The notes under the pieces: generated by a model | The model's input: the letters and a program-made list of their open reading frames with translations, nothing else | The model's database searches: none | Told to the model about the DNA's origin: nothing | Shown here: positions 26,958 through 36,483 of the stretch, in pieces | Numbering within the stretch: position 1 is the stretch's first letter | Layout of the letters: each line of letters begins with the position of its first letter | Assembly (NCBI GenBank): GCA_963804865.1 | Contig: CAWDSH010000042.1 | Coordinates: 496,001-560,000 of the forward strand | Origin: CAVVEQ01 sp963804865 | GTDB lineage: Bacteria; Chloroflexota; Anaerolineae; Anaerolineales; Anaerolineaceae | DNA: 64,000 nucleotides | Direction of reading: 5' to 3' | Translations under genes and position numbers: made by a program

Positions 26958-28613
26958 ATGGTAAATGTGCGCTGCCGAAGATTAAAACCCCTTATGTTCG
27001 TTTTCGTTCTGACAAGCTTAGTTTTAGGCTCCTGTCAGGCGGCTGGTAATATTTCCACACCCGAGCCGGCATTTGAACCGATGATACTAACTGCTGCGAA
27101 TTGCATCTATGGAGGAGATATCAAGGAGATCGCGGCATTGGATCGCTACACGATTCAATTTACCTTGTGTACTCCTGATCCTGCTTTTGCATCGAAGATT
27201 GCCAACCCTGTTTTCTCCATTCAAGACAAGGATCATCTCGATGAAACCAAAGGCGATTCCAAATTGCTCAGTGATCAGATCGTGGGTACAGGCCCATATA
27301 TTTTGACAGATTATAGGAAAGGCAGTTATATTTTTCTTGAGTTCAACCCAACCCATTGGGATGTCCCGCCACGAACAAAATATATCAACTTCACCTGGTC
27401 CAAGGATCCCCTGAGACGATTCGACAAATTGGATAATGGGCAGGCGGAGTTAATCGACCTTTTACCTGTCAGTGATATTTCACGTGCGAGGGGGCGGCGT
27501 GATATCCAGATACATTTCCGACCGCGATTGAATATTCTGTATCTTGGATTCAACAATACTATTGAGCCATTCAATAATGAAACCGCACGAAAAGCTATTG
27601 CAACAGGTATCAATAGACAGGATCTGATAGATTTTTACCTTCCGGAAGGCTCGGAACCTGCGGACCAGCTCATTCCCCGCATCCTGTATCCCGGGCATAC
27701 ACCTGGTCTGGGGTGGTATGAATTTAATGTGTTGGATTCAAAACGACAACTTAAGGAAGCAGGAGTTGCAGCAGGGACCGAGATCACCCTTTATTTCACC
27801 GAACTGGATGACCCGTCCATGCCGGATCTTGCTTTGATCGCTGAAAATATCAAGGAACAACTCCAACTGGTGGGATTGACTGTTGCTTTGAATCAAATGC
27901 CCGAGACTGATTTTCGGGCAGCCCTGGAAAAAGGTGCCCTTGGATTTTTTATTGATTATAAAGTCGGTGAATATCCTGATGCATCCTTCTTTTACGATAC
28001 GTTATTCACCAGCAGCAATCAATCTCTGGGAAGGCATTATTCCGATATCGTGACGCAAATCTATCAAGCAATGGAAACTACGGATGATGGTATCCGCCAG
28101 GGTTATTACGATAATGTTAATGATATGGTCAAGGTTCACGTACCTTTCATCCCCGTTGCGTACATGAGTTCAGTAGCGGCCAACCGGAGTACGGTGGAAA
28201 ATGTCGTGATTGGGCCTATGAACGAGAACCTGGTGCAGATGAGCACACTGCGTGATATTATCAATTTTATGCAATCCACTGAACCGGAAAGTTTATGGCC
28301 TGCGGATGAAACTTCATCGGATACTCTCCGAGTTTCCAGCCTCCTTTATGATACCCTCGTGAAATATGAATATGGTGGTATAGAGGTTGTACCTTCGCTG
28401 GCAGATTCCTGGTCAACCAATGCAGACCTTACGCAATGGACTTTCCAATTGCGTTACAACGTAAAATTCAGCAATGGTGCTGATCTGGATGCCAACGATG
28501 TGGTCGCTTCCTTTGCCGCGATCTGGGATGCTTCCAGCCCGAACCATACCGGCCGCACTGGCGCCTTTGATATTTATCGCCGTTTCTTTGGCAATTTCCT
28601 GAACAACCAATAA
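26958..28613 (+). CDS. Circularly permuted SBP_bac_5-type substrate-binding lipoprotein
   Basis: 551 aa, intact frame. Signal peptide with lipobox VLGSC (Cys26). The mature protein begins in the middle of the usual fold: residues 52-90 (IKEIAALDRYTIQFTL, DPAFASKIANP) match the segment that normally follows the N-terminal lobe, then VGTGPYILTDY (109-119), ARKAIATGINRQDLID (210-225), the C-terminal lobe, and a normal family C-terminus about residue 430. The missing N-terminal lobe then appears at the end: EPESLWPAD (442-450), YDTLVKYEYGGIEVVPSLADSW (two adjoining pieces, 464-485), WTFQLRYNVKFSNG (494-507), DANDVVASF (511-519), and stops after FFGNFL (543-548), exactly where the start picks up. 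No permease is adjacent. A ligand-binding role is inferred from the fold. Confidence 0.88.
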   Translation: MVNVRCRRLKPLMFVFVLTSLVLGSCQAAGNISTPEPAFEPMILTAANCIYGGDIKEIAALDRYTIQFTLCTPDPAFASKIANPVFSIQDKDHLDETKGDSKLLSDQIVGTGPYILTDYRKGSYIFLEFNPTHWDVPPRTKYINFTWSKDPLRRFDKLDNGQAELIDLLPVSDISRARGRRDIQIHFRPRLNILYLGFNNTIEPFNNETARKAIATGINRQDLIDFYLPEGSEPADQLIPRILYPGHTPGLGWYEFNVLDSKRQLKEAGVAAGTEITLYFTELDDPSMPDLALIAENIKEQLQLVGLTVALNQMPETDFRAALEKGALGFFIDYKVGEYPDASFFYDTLFTSSNQSLGRHYSDIVTQIYQAMETTDDGIRQGYYDNVNDMVKVHVPFIPVAYMSSVAANRSTVENVVIGPMNENLVQMSTLRDIINFMQSTEPESLWPADETSSDTLRVSSLLYDTLVKYEYGGIEVVPSLADSWSTNADLTQWTFQLRYNVKFSNGADLDANDVVASFAAIWDASSPNHTGRTGAFDIYRRFFGNFLNNQ

Positions 28614-28632
28614 AAAAATCTTAGCTCACGGA

Positions 28633-29529
28633 TTACTCTTTTACCTCGTCCAGGTTTGTATGTGCGAGTTGTTCAATGATGCTAATGATGGCTGAATTAT
28701 CCAGATTTCCCATACCCTGCAGGACCATCGCGTTATAGAGCTGCGTATCGAGAGCAGTCGAGGGCAAAGGTATGCCGTATTCCCGGGCTGTTTCCATGAT
28801 GATGTTAAGATCCTTGGCCTGCATGCCTGATTTAAAACCAGGTTGGCGATTTCCTGTAAAGAGCCTGGGAGGTTTGACATCCAAGGTCCAGCACTGCGCA
28901 GCGCCTCCGCGGATGGCTTCGATAACTTTGCGGGGATCCGCCCCAGCTTTTTGCGAAAAAATGAGCAGCTCTGCCATGGCAACCATCTGGGCAGCCACCA
29001 TGATCTGGTTGGCTGCTTTTGCGATCTGACCAGTGCCGGCTTCACCAATATGGGTGATGGTCTTACCCATCACCTCAAGGACAGGGCGGGCTTTCTCAAG
29101 GGCTTCCTCCGATCCGCCAACCATGATCGTCAGAGTGGCGTTCCTGGCGCCGATATCACCGCCGCTAACCGGTGCATCCAGCGCGGAAATCCCTTTTTCG
29201 TCCAACTTGCTTGCGATTAAACGGGCTGCGGCAGGCTTGATGGTTGAATTATCAATATAGATCAAACCGGGATGACCACCGGATAAAATCCCGTTTTGTC
29301 CCAAAACAACACTCTCAACATCCGGGGTATCGGGTAGATTGGTGAAAATGATATCCACCCCGGATGCCACCTCCGCTGGAGAATCGGCTTTTTTTGCCCC
29401 TTCAGCGATCAATTCCTCCACCGCTGCCTGGCTGCGGTTATGAACGATCATTGGAAATCCAGCTTTGAGGATATTCCTGGCGATGGATTTACCCATCAAT
29501 CCCAATCCGATATATCCAACCTTTAACAT
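28633..29529 (-). CDS. 3-hydroxyisobutyrate dehydrogenase/tartronate semialdehyde reductase family protein
   Basis: 298-aa beta-hydroxyacid dehydrogenase. Rossmann loop GYIGLGLMG at residues 5-13, substrate motif DAPVSGGDIGA, and catalytic Lys in KAANQ. NAD(P)H-dependent reduction of a 3-carbon or 4-carbon semialdehyde is expected; tartronate semialdehyde (GarR) is the best match of the motif set. Convergent with the permuted binding-protein gene (19-nt gap). Confidence 0.9.
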   Translation of the reverse strand: MLKVGYIGLGLMGKSIARNILKAGFPMIVHNRSQAAVEELIAEGAKKADSPAEVASGVDIIFTNLPDTPDVESVVLGQNGILSGGHPGLIYIDNSTIKPAAARLIASKLDEKGISALDAPVSGGDIGARNATLTIMVGGSEEALEKARPVLEVMGKTITHIGEAGTGQIAKAANQIMVAAQMVAMAELLIFSQKAGADPRKVIEAIRGGAAQCWTLDVKPPRLFTGNRQPGFKSGMQAKDLNIIMETAREYGIPLPSTALDTQLYNAMVLQGMGNLDNSAIISIIEQLAHTNLDEVKE

Positions 29530-29636
29530 GATCTTATCCTTTCAAAACCGTATGCTTGAATTATACGGGTGGAATTATAATAAAAATGCCGTTGCTTTGA
29601 TGAAATCTGGTGTGCAGCTCTTAGAAAAGGATAGGG

Positions 29637-30287
29637 ATGGAAAGTTCAGAGGAATTTATTCGCGCAATTTCGAATGGTGATTTGGCTTCTGTGAGATCAA
29701 TGGTGGAACAGAATCTTAATCTGGTCAATGCCCAGGACGAAAATAATATCCCTGTTGTAATGCTGGCACTTTATTATGAACAACCAGGGGTTGCTGATTT
29801 TCTAGTTGCCAGCGGCGCGAAAATGGATATATTCAATACATCCGCCCTGGGATTGACTTACGTCATCAAGAATCTCGTCGCCAAGTATCCAAAATTAGTC
29901 CATGCAGTCTCGATCGATGGCTATCAACCTCTTGGATTGGCATGCTTGTTTGGTCGTACAGATGCAGTACGTTTTTTGATCGAGAATAGGGCTGATGTGA
30001 ATTTTCCTTCCGTAAATGAACAAAAAGTGACTCCCTTGCATTCAGCTGTTACAGGAGGGCATAAGGATATTGTCAGGATCCTGATCGCCCATGGTGCAGA
30101 CGTGAATATCACCCAGCAATTTGATCTCACCCCTTTGCATACTGCCGCTCAAAATGGTCACTTGGAGATAGTTAAATTACTGCTTGAAAATGGTGCTGAC
30201 AAGGAAATGGTATCAAAGGATGGAAAAAAAGCCGTTGATTTTGCCAGGGAGAAAGGTCACGAGGAGATTGTGACCTTATTGGGCTAG
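29637..30287 (+). CDS. Ankyrin repeat protein
   Basis: 216 aa, no signal peptide. Five to six ankyrin repeats, clearest from residue 95 on (YQPLGLACLFGRTDAVRFLIENRADVN, then TPLHSAVTGGHKDIVRILIAHGADVN and TPLHTAAQNGHLEIVKLLLENGAD). The N-terminal repeats are degenerate. Likely a protein-binding scaffold. It is followed 6 nt later by a methyltransferase gene. Confidence 0.9.
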   Translation: MESSEEFIRAISNGDLASVRSMVEQNLNLVNAQDENNIPVVMLALYYEQPGVADFLVASGAKMDIFNTSALGLTYVIKNLVAKYPKLVHAVSIDGYQPLGLACLFGRTDAVRFLIENRADVNFPSVNEQKVTPLHSAVTGGHKDIVRILIAHGADVNITQQFDLTPLHTAAQNGHLEIVKLLLENGADKEMVSKDGKKAVDFAREKGHEEIVTLLG

Positions 30288-30293
30288 AAATTC

Positions 30294-30992
30294 ATGCCGG
30301 AAGAGCATAAAATCACCTATCGCGAAAAAGCTGGTCAATATGACTTGCTGGTAAGCCGTGAGGATTACCAGCAAAATTTGATCAAAGGCATCAACCGCAT
30401 CCGGAAAGTGGATGACCTAAACGTGATCGACCTGGGTGCTGGCACAGGCAGGGTCGGTCTGCTCTTTGCCCACCGGACTGCCTCATCAATAGCGCTGGAT
30501 CTTTCACCCCAGATGGTAAAAATCGCCCAGGAAAAATTCATCCAAGGAGGGCATCGCAACTGGTCAACCAGTGCTGCAGACCACCGCAAGCTGCCCCTGG
30601 TCAGTGGCTGCGCTGACCTGGTAATTTCGGGATGGAGCATCTGTTACCTGGTCGACTGGTATCAGAAAACTTGGAAAAAAGAATTGGAATTGGCATTTCG
30701 CGAAATATGCCGTGTTTTGCGCCCGGGTGGCACCATCATCATCATCGAGACACAGGGGACCGGATTTGAATCACCGCATCCTCCAGAGCACTTGCACCAT
30801 TATTTCGATTACCTGAATAACGCCGGTTTTGAGCATTTTTGGATCCGCACTGATTACAAGTTCAATGATCTCGAAGAAGCAGTTACGACCGCCCGATTTT
30901 TCTTCGGTGAGGAACTGGCCAAAGAGGTGAAGGAAAAGAATTGGGTTATCCTTCCGGAATGTACAGGCTTTTGGTATAAAAACTTGAAATAG
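30294..30992 (+). CDS. Class I SAM-dependent methyltransferase
   Basis: 232 aa. SAM-binding motif I VIDLGAGTGRVG near residue 45, acidic loop LDLSPQM, and motif IV-like ADLVISGWS. A UbiE/methyltransf_11-type fold; the small-molecule or protein substrate cannot be told. Operon with the ankyrin protein upstream. Confidence 0.9.
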   Translation: MPEEHKITYREKAGQYDLLVSREDYQQNLIKGINRIRKVDDLNVIDLGAGTGRVGLLFAHRTASSIALDLSPQMVKIAQEKFIQGGHRNWSTSAADHRKLPLVSGCADLVISGWSICYLVDWYQKTWKKELELAFREICRVLRPGGTIIIIETQGTGFESPHPPEHLHHYFDYLNNAGFEHFWIRTDYKFNDLEEAVTTARFFFGEELAKEVKEKNWVILPECTGFWYKNLK

Positions 30993-31050
30993 ATTATTGG
31001 ACCTGTTAGAATTCCTATCAGCAAAAATCGATTTAAAACAGAGGGAAATT

Positions 31051-31809
31051 ATGAAAGATACAATCCGCCAAATTGTTGTTGTGATAACTTTTTTATTGAC
31101 CGTTACCGTCAATGGTTTGGCCAACGCACTTCCACTGAACGGGCAATTAACCGGTGAAATTTCCGATAGCTTTAACGTGGTCTTCGTCCCGGCTGGTTAT
31201 GTTTTTTCGATCTGGGGACTGATCTACCTGGCGCTGGCTGGCTTTACCATTTACCAGGCGCTCCCGGCGCAGAAGGCGAATCCCATCCTGCGGAAAATCG
31301 GGTATCTTTTCGCACTCAGCAATCTTGCCAACGCGGCCTGGATCTATTTCTGGCACTATAACTATTTTGCTGTCACGCTCCTGGTGATGCTGGTGCTGCT
31401 TGCACTGCTGATCACCATATTCTTGAAATTGGATATTGGGAAGAAGAAATTTTCAACAATCGAGAAATGGCTGGTCAGCGTACCCTTCAGCATTTACCTC
31501 GGCTGGATCACGGTTGCCACCATCGCGAATGCAACGGCTGTTCTGAAAGACGCGGGTTGGGATGGTTTTGGCATCAGCGGGCAGGTATGGACGATCATTT
31601 TGCTGGCAGCCGCGGTGATCATCTCCGGCTTCATGAGTTTCACGCGCAAGGATATCGCCTACTCACTGGTCCTGGTCTGGGCATTCATTGGCATCGGGAT
31701 GAGATGGCAAGGTATCTATCCGGATGTGGTCTTGAGTTCATATGTTGCTGCAGCGCTTGTGCTGGTACTGCTGGCGGTCGCAAGGCTGCGTAAACCTGCA
31801 AAAGCCTGA
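31051..31809 (+). CDS. TspO/MBR-like tryptophan-rich membrane protein
   Basis: 252-aa integral membrane protein with seven or so helices, of the larger tryptophan-rich sensory-protein type. Motifs VFVPAGYVFSIWGLIYLAL, NAAWIYFWHY and YLGWITVATIAN match the conserved Trp/Pro pattern of TspO homologues. The start at 31051 follows GAGGGAAATT; the frame extends upstream to 30997 without a ribosome site. Possible ligand or porphyrin sensor; not certain. Confidence 0.82.
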   Translation: MKDTIRQIVVVITFLLTVTVNGLANALPLNGQLTGEISDSFNVVFVPAGYVFSIWGLIYLALAGFTIYQALPAQKANPILRKIGYLFALSNLANAAWIYFWHYNYFAVTLLVMLVLLALLITIFLKLDIGKKKFSTIEKWLVSVPFSIYLGWITVATIANATAVLKDAGWDGFGISGQVWTIILLAAAVIISGFMSFTRKDIAYSLVLVWAFIGIGMRWQGIYPDVVLSSYVAAALVLVLLAVARLRKPAKA

Positions 31810-31827
31810 TCAGAGTCAATAAACAAA

Positions 31828-31857
31828 AAAGCGCCCTGAAAAAGGGCGCTTTTATTT
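31828..31857. terminator. Bidirectional terminator
   Basis: AAAGCGCCCT / AGGGCGCTTT stem with a GAAAA-type loop, flanked by A-run and T-run, so it works for both the TspO-like gene and valS, which converge here. Confidence 0.9.
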
Positions 31858-31859
31858 CC

Positions 31860-34559
31860 TTACCTCAATTGGCTTTTTAGTTTCTTTGCCGATTCTTTAT
31901 AGGCAGTTAATTTTTCCCTTTCCTTCTCAACTAGCGGTGGGGGAGCTTTCCTGGCAAAATCACCGGCGAGCAATTTTTCCAGCCGGGTGATTTGAGATTT
32001 TACTTCTTCGAGTTCCTTTTCCAGCCTGGCTTTTTCAGCGGACAAGTCAACAAGTTCAGATAACGGAAGGAATACCTCTATACCCTGAACGATCAGTGAT
32101 ACTTGATCCTTGGGCTTTTCTTCAAGCGTTTGAACGAGATGCAGCTGATCTTTATCCAAATGCGCAAGCTGGCAGAGGGTGGCTTTTTGTGACTCCAGGA
32201 TTGAGAGGTCTTTACCAGCATTGATGATAGCGGGCAGCTTCTTCCCGGGTTTAACGCCCTTCTCAACTCTCAGGTTACGGATGCCACGGATGACATCCAT
32301 GACCAGGTTAAAATCAGTGATTTTTGATTCCTCCCACTCCTGTACCGACCTGGTTTCAGGCCAGCGAGCGATCACCAGAGCCTGCTCCCAATCTTCATCT
32401 CGATCCTGGGGCTTGAACCCTTTTTCTTTAGCGGCTGCTTTTAAATGACCCCATAATTCTTCGGTAACAAATGGCGTGAAAGGATGCAACAACCGCAAGC
32501 ACGTATCCAGAATATATGACAGGGTACTGGCTGTGTAATAAGTAGAATCTCCACCTGCAGCGAGCTGCAACTTTGAGATCTCCAGATACCAGTCAGCAAA
32601 TTCACTCCAGAAAAATTCGTAGATCTGCCTGCCTGCTTCACCATACTGGTAACTGGCAAAGAGCCTGTCCACCGAACGCAGCAGCTGATTTAACCTGGCG
32701 ATGATCCAGGCATCCGCCAGAGTCCAATCGGGTGCTTTTTCAGATTTTACAGGTGCATTTTCGATGGCTGAAATCACGAACCTGCCTGCATTCCAGATCT
32801 TGTTGGCGAAATTCCGGTTGGCTTCCACTTTCTTAACACCCAGGTTCATATCATTTCCAGGGGTGGAGCCTACCAGCACGCTGAAACGGAGCGCGTCCGT
32901 GCCCATCTCATCCATAAGGATGAGTGGATCGATCACATTTTTCTTGGACTTGCTCATTTTTTGACCATGCTCATCGCGGATCAAGCCATGCAGGTAGACT
33001 GTATCAAATGGGATCTCCCCGGTAAATTCCAAGCCGAACATGATCATGCGCGCCACCCAGAAGAACAGGATGTCGTACCCCGTCTCCAACGTGCTGGTTG
33101 GATAAAAATACTTTAGATCGGGGGTTTCATCTGGCCAGCCGAGTGTGGAAAATGGCCAAAGCCCTGAAGAAAACCAGGTATCCAATACATCCGGATCCTG
33201 TTGTATTTTGTGGCTGTGGCAATGAGTGCATTCCGTGGGATCTTCACGCTCCACCGTCATTTCGCCGCAATCCTGGCAGTACCAGACCGGGATGCGGTGA
33301 CCCCACCAGAGCTGGCGGCTGATGCACCAATCCTGGATGTTCTCCAGCCAGTTGTAATAGACCTTGGTGAAACGTTCGGGGACGATCTTGATGCGTCCAT
33401 CACGCACTACTTCCAGGGCTGCATCCGCCAGGGGCTTGATCTTGATGAACCATTGCGTGGAGATCATGGGTTCAACGATCTCACCCCCGCGCTGTGAACG
33501 CGGCACATTCAGCGTATACGGCTGTTCCTTGATCACCAGGCCGGCTGCTTTCATATCTGCCCAGATCTTCTTGCGGCACTCAAAACGATCCATGCCTTTA
33601 TAAGGACCGCCATTTTCATTAACGTGCGCGTTCTTATCCAGCACTGGTATGATCTCAAGCTGGTGGCGCTCGCCAATCGCATAGTCGTTGGGATCATGCC
33701 CGGGTGTGATCTTGAGCGCACCGGTGCCGAACTCCCGGTCAACGTAATCATCAGCGATCACCGGGATCTCGCGATTCAAGATCGGCACGCGCACCTTGCG
33801 ACCGACGTATTTCTTGAACCGGTCATCATCCGGGTGGACCGCGACAGCGGTATCACCAAGGATTGTCTCCGGACGGGTGGTCGCAACGGGGATGAATTCA
33901 TTAGGATCATCCACCAGAACATATTTGAAATAGTAAAGGAATCCGGGTTCCTCGGAATATTCCACTTCCAGGTCACTGACCGCAGTTTTCAAAAGCGGTG
34001 CCCAGTTGACCAAGCGCTTGCCGCGATAGATGAGCCCTTTTTCATAGAGACGGACGAAAGCCTCCCGCACCGCACGGGATAACCCCTCATCCAGGGTGAA
34101 GCGCTCGCGGGACCAATCACAGGAAGCTCCCAGGCGACGGATCTGGCTGGTGATGATGCCGCCATATTTTTTCTTCCATTCCCAGGTGCGCTTGAGGAAT
34201 TCCTCCCGTCCCAATTCCTCGCGGGTTACCTCTTCAGTGGAGAGCAGGTGCTGTTCCACCATCAACTGGGTGGCGATACCGGCATGATCGGTGCCGGGCA
34301 CCCACAATGCCGGGATGCCTTTCATGCGGGCATGGCGGATCATCAGGTCTTCCATGGTAACGAACATGGCGTGCCCAAGGTGCAGCTCACCGGTCACATT
34401 GGCTGGCGGGATTGAAATGACATACGGCTTTATACCGGGATCAAACCCCGGTTTTTTGGGATCATTACTTGGGGAAAAGAATCCATTCTTTTCCCACCAG
34501 TCATATATCCTCTGCTCGGTGGATTTAAAATCGTATGCTTTTGGCAGTTCTATTGACAT
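31860..34559 (-). CDS. valS: Valine--tRNA ligase
   Basis: 899-aa class Ia synthetase charging tRNA-Val. HIGH-type motif HLGHAMF near residue 45, editing domain with TTRPETILGDTAVAV, KMSKSKKNV (KMSKS) near 530, tRNA-binding anticodon domain, and a C-terminal coiled coil (LSAEKARLEKELEEVKSQITRLEKLL) that contacts tRNA. The start is set at 34559 because the in-frame ATG further upstream at 34676 lies inside the T-box leader; GGAG sits just before 34559. Controlled by that T-box. Confidence 0.96.
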   Translation of the reverse strand: MSIELPKAYDFKSTEQRIYDWWEKNGFFSPSNDPKKPGFDPGIKPYVISIPPANVTGELHLGHAMFVTMEDLMIRHARMKGIPALWVPGTDHAGIATQLMVEQHLLSTEEVTREELGREEFLKRTWEWKKKYGGIITSQIRRLGASCDWSRERFTLDEGLSRAVREAFVRLYEKGLIYRGKRLVNWAPLLKTAVSDLEVEYSEEPGFLYYFKYVLVDDPNEFIPVATTRPETILGDTAVAVHPDDDRFKKYVGRKVRVPILNREIPVIADDYVDREFGTGALKITPGHDPNDYAIGERHQLEIIPVLDKNAHVNENGGPYKGMDRFECRKKIWADMKAAGLVIKEQPYTLNVPRSQRGGEIVEPMISTQWFIKIKPLADAALEVVRDGRIKIVPERFTKVYYNWLENIQDWCISRQLWWGHRIPVWYCQDCGEMTVEREDPTECTHCHSHKIQQDPDVLDTWFSSGLWPFSTLGWPDETPDLKYFYPTSTLETGYDILFFWVARMIMFGLEFTGEIPFDTVYLHGLIRDEHGQKMSKSKKNVIDPLILMDEMGTDALRFSVLVGSTPGNDMNLGVKKVEANRNFANKIWNAGRFVISAIENAPVKSEKAPDWTLADAWIIARLNQLLRSVDRLFASYQYGEAGRQIYEFFWSEFADWYLEISKLQLAAGGDSTYYTASTLSYILDTCLRLLHPFTPFVTEELWGHLKAAAKEKGFKPQDRDEDWEQALVIARWPETRSVQEWEESKITDFNLVMDVIRGIRNLRVEKGVKPGKKLPAIINAGKDLSILESQKATLCQLAHLDKDQLHLVQTLEEKPKDQVSLIVQGIEVFLPLSELVDLSAEKARLEKELEEVKSQITRLEKLLAGDFARKAPPPLVEKEREKLTAYKESAKKLKSQLR

Positions 34560-34575
34560 GGCTATTCTCCATCTT

Positions 34576-34852
34576 AAAAAATCGTCCCTTTCATCCATTG
34601 AGGACGAAAGGGTATTCTTCCGCGGTACCACCTCTGTTCGCCGGTTGACGGCGCTCTCCATATCTGCGACCATCATCGCAGTATCGCGCTAACGGGCTTT
34701 CCCGTGCCGTTCTACTCTCAGTTAAGATTTCTTCGGCAAATCAGCCAGGCGACTTCGACCGGGGTCTGCGGGGGAGGCTCTCAACCTTGGCGCTCCTTCT
34801 CTGTCTGCTTGCCCTTGTTCTACTACTCCTAGCCTAAAACCATATTCAATTG
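34576..34852 (-). promoter_or_regulatory. T-box riboswitch leader of valS
   Basis: On the minus strand the leader carries the T-box consensus AGGTGGTACCGCGG (34620-34634), preceded by a long Stem I region (GGCAAG... to ...TTTGCCG, about 34735-34825) and followed by a terminator hairpin CCTTTCGTCC/GGATGAAAGG (34586-34612, one mismatch) with a six-U tail (34576-34581). A GTC triplet in GAAGTCGCC on the 3' side of Stem I is a plausible valine specifier. Uncharged tRNA-Val would stabilise the antiterminator and turn on valS. Confidence 0.88.
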
Positions 34853-34860
34853 TTGAAAAG

Positions 34861-34889
34861 ATTATAATGAGTTGCCGAATTAAAGTCAA
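34861..34889 (-). promoter_or_regulatory. valS promoter
   Basis: TTGACT, exact 17-bp spacer, TATAAT on the minus strand, placing transcription start a few bases before the T-box Stem I. Confidence 0.8.
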
Positions 34890-35052
34890 TTGGTTAATTA
34901 AGTATTGGGATCTTGATGCGGTCTACAAAATTATTCTGCAACAGGATTTTCGTTTATACATTCTCTCATCCCAGGATGATTCCCATATTCTCGCAATTTT
35001 CGGTTGGACATTTTCCTCTTGACTCTCCTCAAATCGGTTAAACTTGAGCGCA

Positions 35053-36483
35053 ATGAGAATTTTCCATCAATCAACTTTGTCCCCAATTGTCATATCGTTC
35101 ACACTTTTGACAATTGTAACTTCAGCATGTCAACCGCTGTCCACGCAGAATGGACCCGGAACAACTGGAACTCCTGAACAAAATGTGGCCTCCACCAGGA
35201 CTCCCATTAGCCTCACCTCAACACCAGATATATTAGCTTCTACTATTGAGCTACAAGGGACCAAGATCCGATTCCTGCATCCATGGACAGGTGATATGGG
35301 CAGGGTTATTGGAGCCCTGGTTAATGAATTCAACATCAGCAATACCTACGGGATTTTCGTGGAAGCGACCGCGTTTGGAAGCAATACAGAGCTTGTTGAT
35401 CAAATATCCCTGGAAGATAGCAGCTCTGAAAACACACCCAACGTGGTTGCGGCACCCGCTTCACAGCTCTTCTATTGGAATTCCTCAGGTCATCAATTTA
35501 TTGATCTCAATGCTTACATTCAGTATCCCGTGACCGGATTGAGCAAACAGGAAATTGCAGATTTCTTTTCGCCTTTCTGGCAGGAAGGTGAAATTTCCGA
35601 TTATCGTTTTGGGATACCGGCGTATCGATCCGGGCAGCTGCTTTTCTATAATCAGAGTTGGGCGCAGGAATTGGGATTTATCAATCCACCGATTTCTCCG
35701 AATGAGTTCAAAATGCAGGCGTGTGCCGCTGCGAAGTTCAACGCGGAGGATGCCAAGAGGGCGAATAACGGCACGGGAGGTTGGATCATCGATACTTCCT
35801 GGCAGATGGCTTACAGTTGGCTGAGGGCATTTGGATTTCACAGCTTCCCGGTGGACGAAACCAGTTCCTATGTATTTTCCCGTCCGCAGGCTGAAGAAAT
35901 GATCGATTTCTTCCGGGAGTTCTCAGATGAGGGGTGCGCCTGGACCGCGAGAGATCCTCTTCCTTACGAATATTTTTCCACCCGGCAGGCTCTTTTCTAT
36001 TCAGGAACCCTCGAGGAAATCCCCATCCAGGTGCGAACCAATTTGCGTTTACAGAGTGCTGACCAATGGACGGTGATACCCTACCCGGGTTTGAATAATG
36101 AGAAGATCACGTTGACTGAAGGGCAGGATTATGCCGTTTTTGCATCCGATCCCAAAGAACAGCTTGCCTCCTGGCTTTTCATCAAGTGGCTTATCCAGCC
36201 AAAAAACCAATCGAAGCTGGTTGAGGCAGCGACATCATTTCCGCTCACCTATTCTTCGGTTGCCAGCCTCTCTGATCTTGGGGAGACTTACCCCATGTGG
36301 CAGCAGGCACTCGGTTACATTTCAGGAATGCAGGTTTCTCCAAAACTAGGCAGCTGGATCATTACGCAGCAGATCATGGAAGATGCCTTCTGGAAGTCAC
36401 TCCAGGCAAATACTCCAAAGGATGAATTACCGCTGCTGCTGCATGAGCTGGATGCCACCATCCATGAAGTGCTTGGCCAATGA
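35053..36483 (+). CDS. Extracellular solute-binding lipoprotein (SBP_bac_1 type)
   Basis: 476 aa. Lipobox VTSAC near residue 26 and a Thr/Pro-rich linker, then a two-lobed binding-protein fold of the maltose/sugar-binding cluster (IRFLHPWTGDMGRVIGALVNEFN; ASWLFIKWLIQP; TSFPLTYSSVASL). ATG at 35053 preferred to the TTG at 35044. No permease or ATPase is nearby, so it is an orphan binding protein serving a distant importer or a sensor. It overlaps the RNase H gene by 4 bp. Confidence 0.88.
   Translation: MRIFHQSTLSPIVISFTLLTIVTSACQPLSTQNGPGTTGTPEQNVASTRTPISLTSTPDILASTIELQGTKIRFLHPWTGDMGRVIGALVNEFNISNTYGIFVEATAFGSNTELVDQISLEDSSSENTPNVVAAPASQLFYWNSSGHQFIDLNAYIQYPVTGLSKQEIADFFSPFWQEGEISDYRFGIPAYRSGQLLFYNQSWAQELGFINPPISPNEFKMQACAAAKFNAEDAKRANNGTGGWIIDTSWQMAYSWLRAFGFHSFPVDETSSYVFSRPQAEEMIDFFREFSDEGCAWTARDPLPYEYFSTRQALFYSGTLEEIPIQVRTNLRLQSADQWTVIPYPGLNNEKITLTEGQDYAVFASDPKEQLASWLFIKWLIQPKNQSKLVEAATSFPLTYSSVASLSDLGETYPMWQQALGYISGMQVSPKLGSWIITQQIMEDAFWKSLQANTPKDELPLLLHELDATIHEVLGQ

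Noticed and set aside
29556..29581. TTGAAT/TATAAT promoter before the ankyrin gene
   Set aside because: Spacer is 14 bp. The repeated GAATTATA makes chance -10 matches likely.
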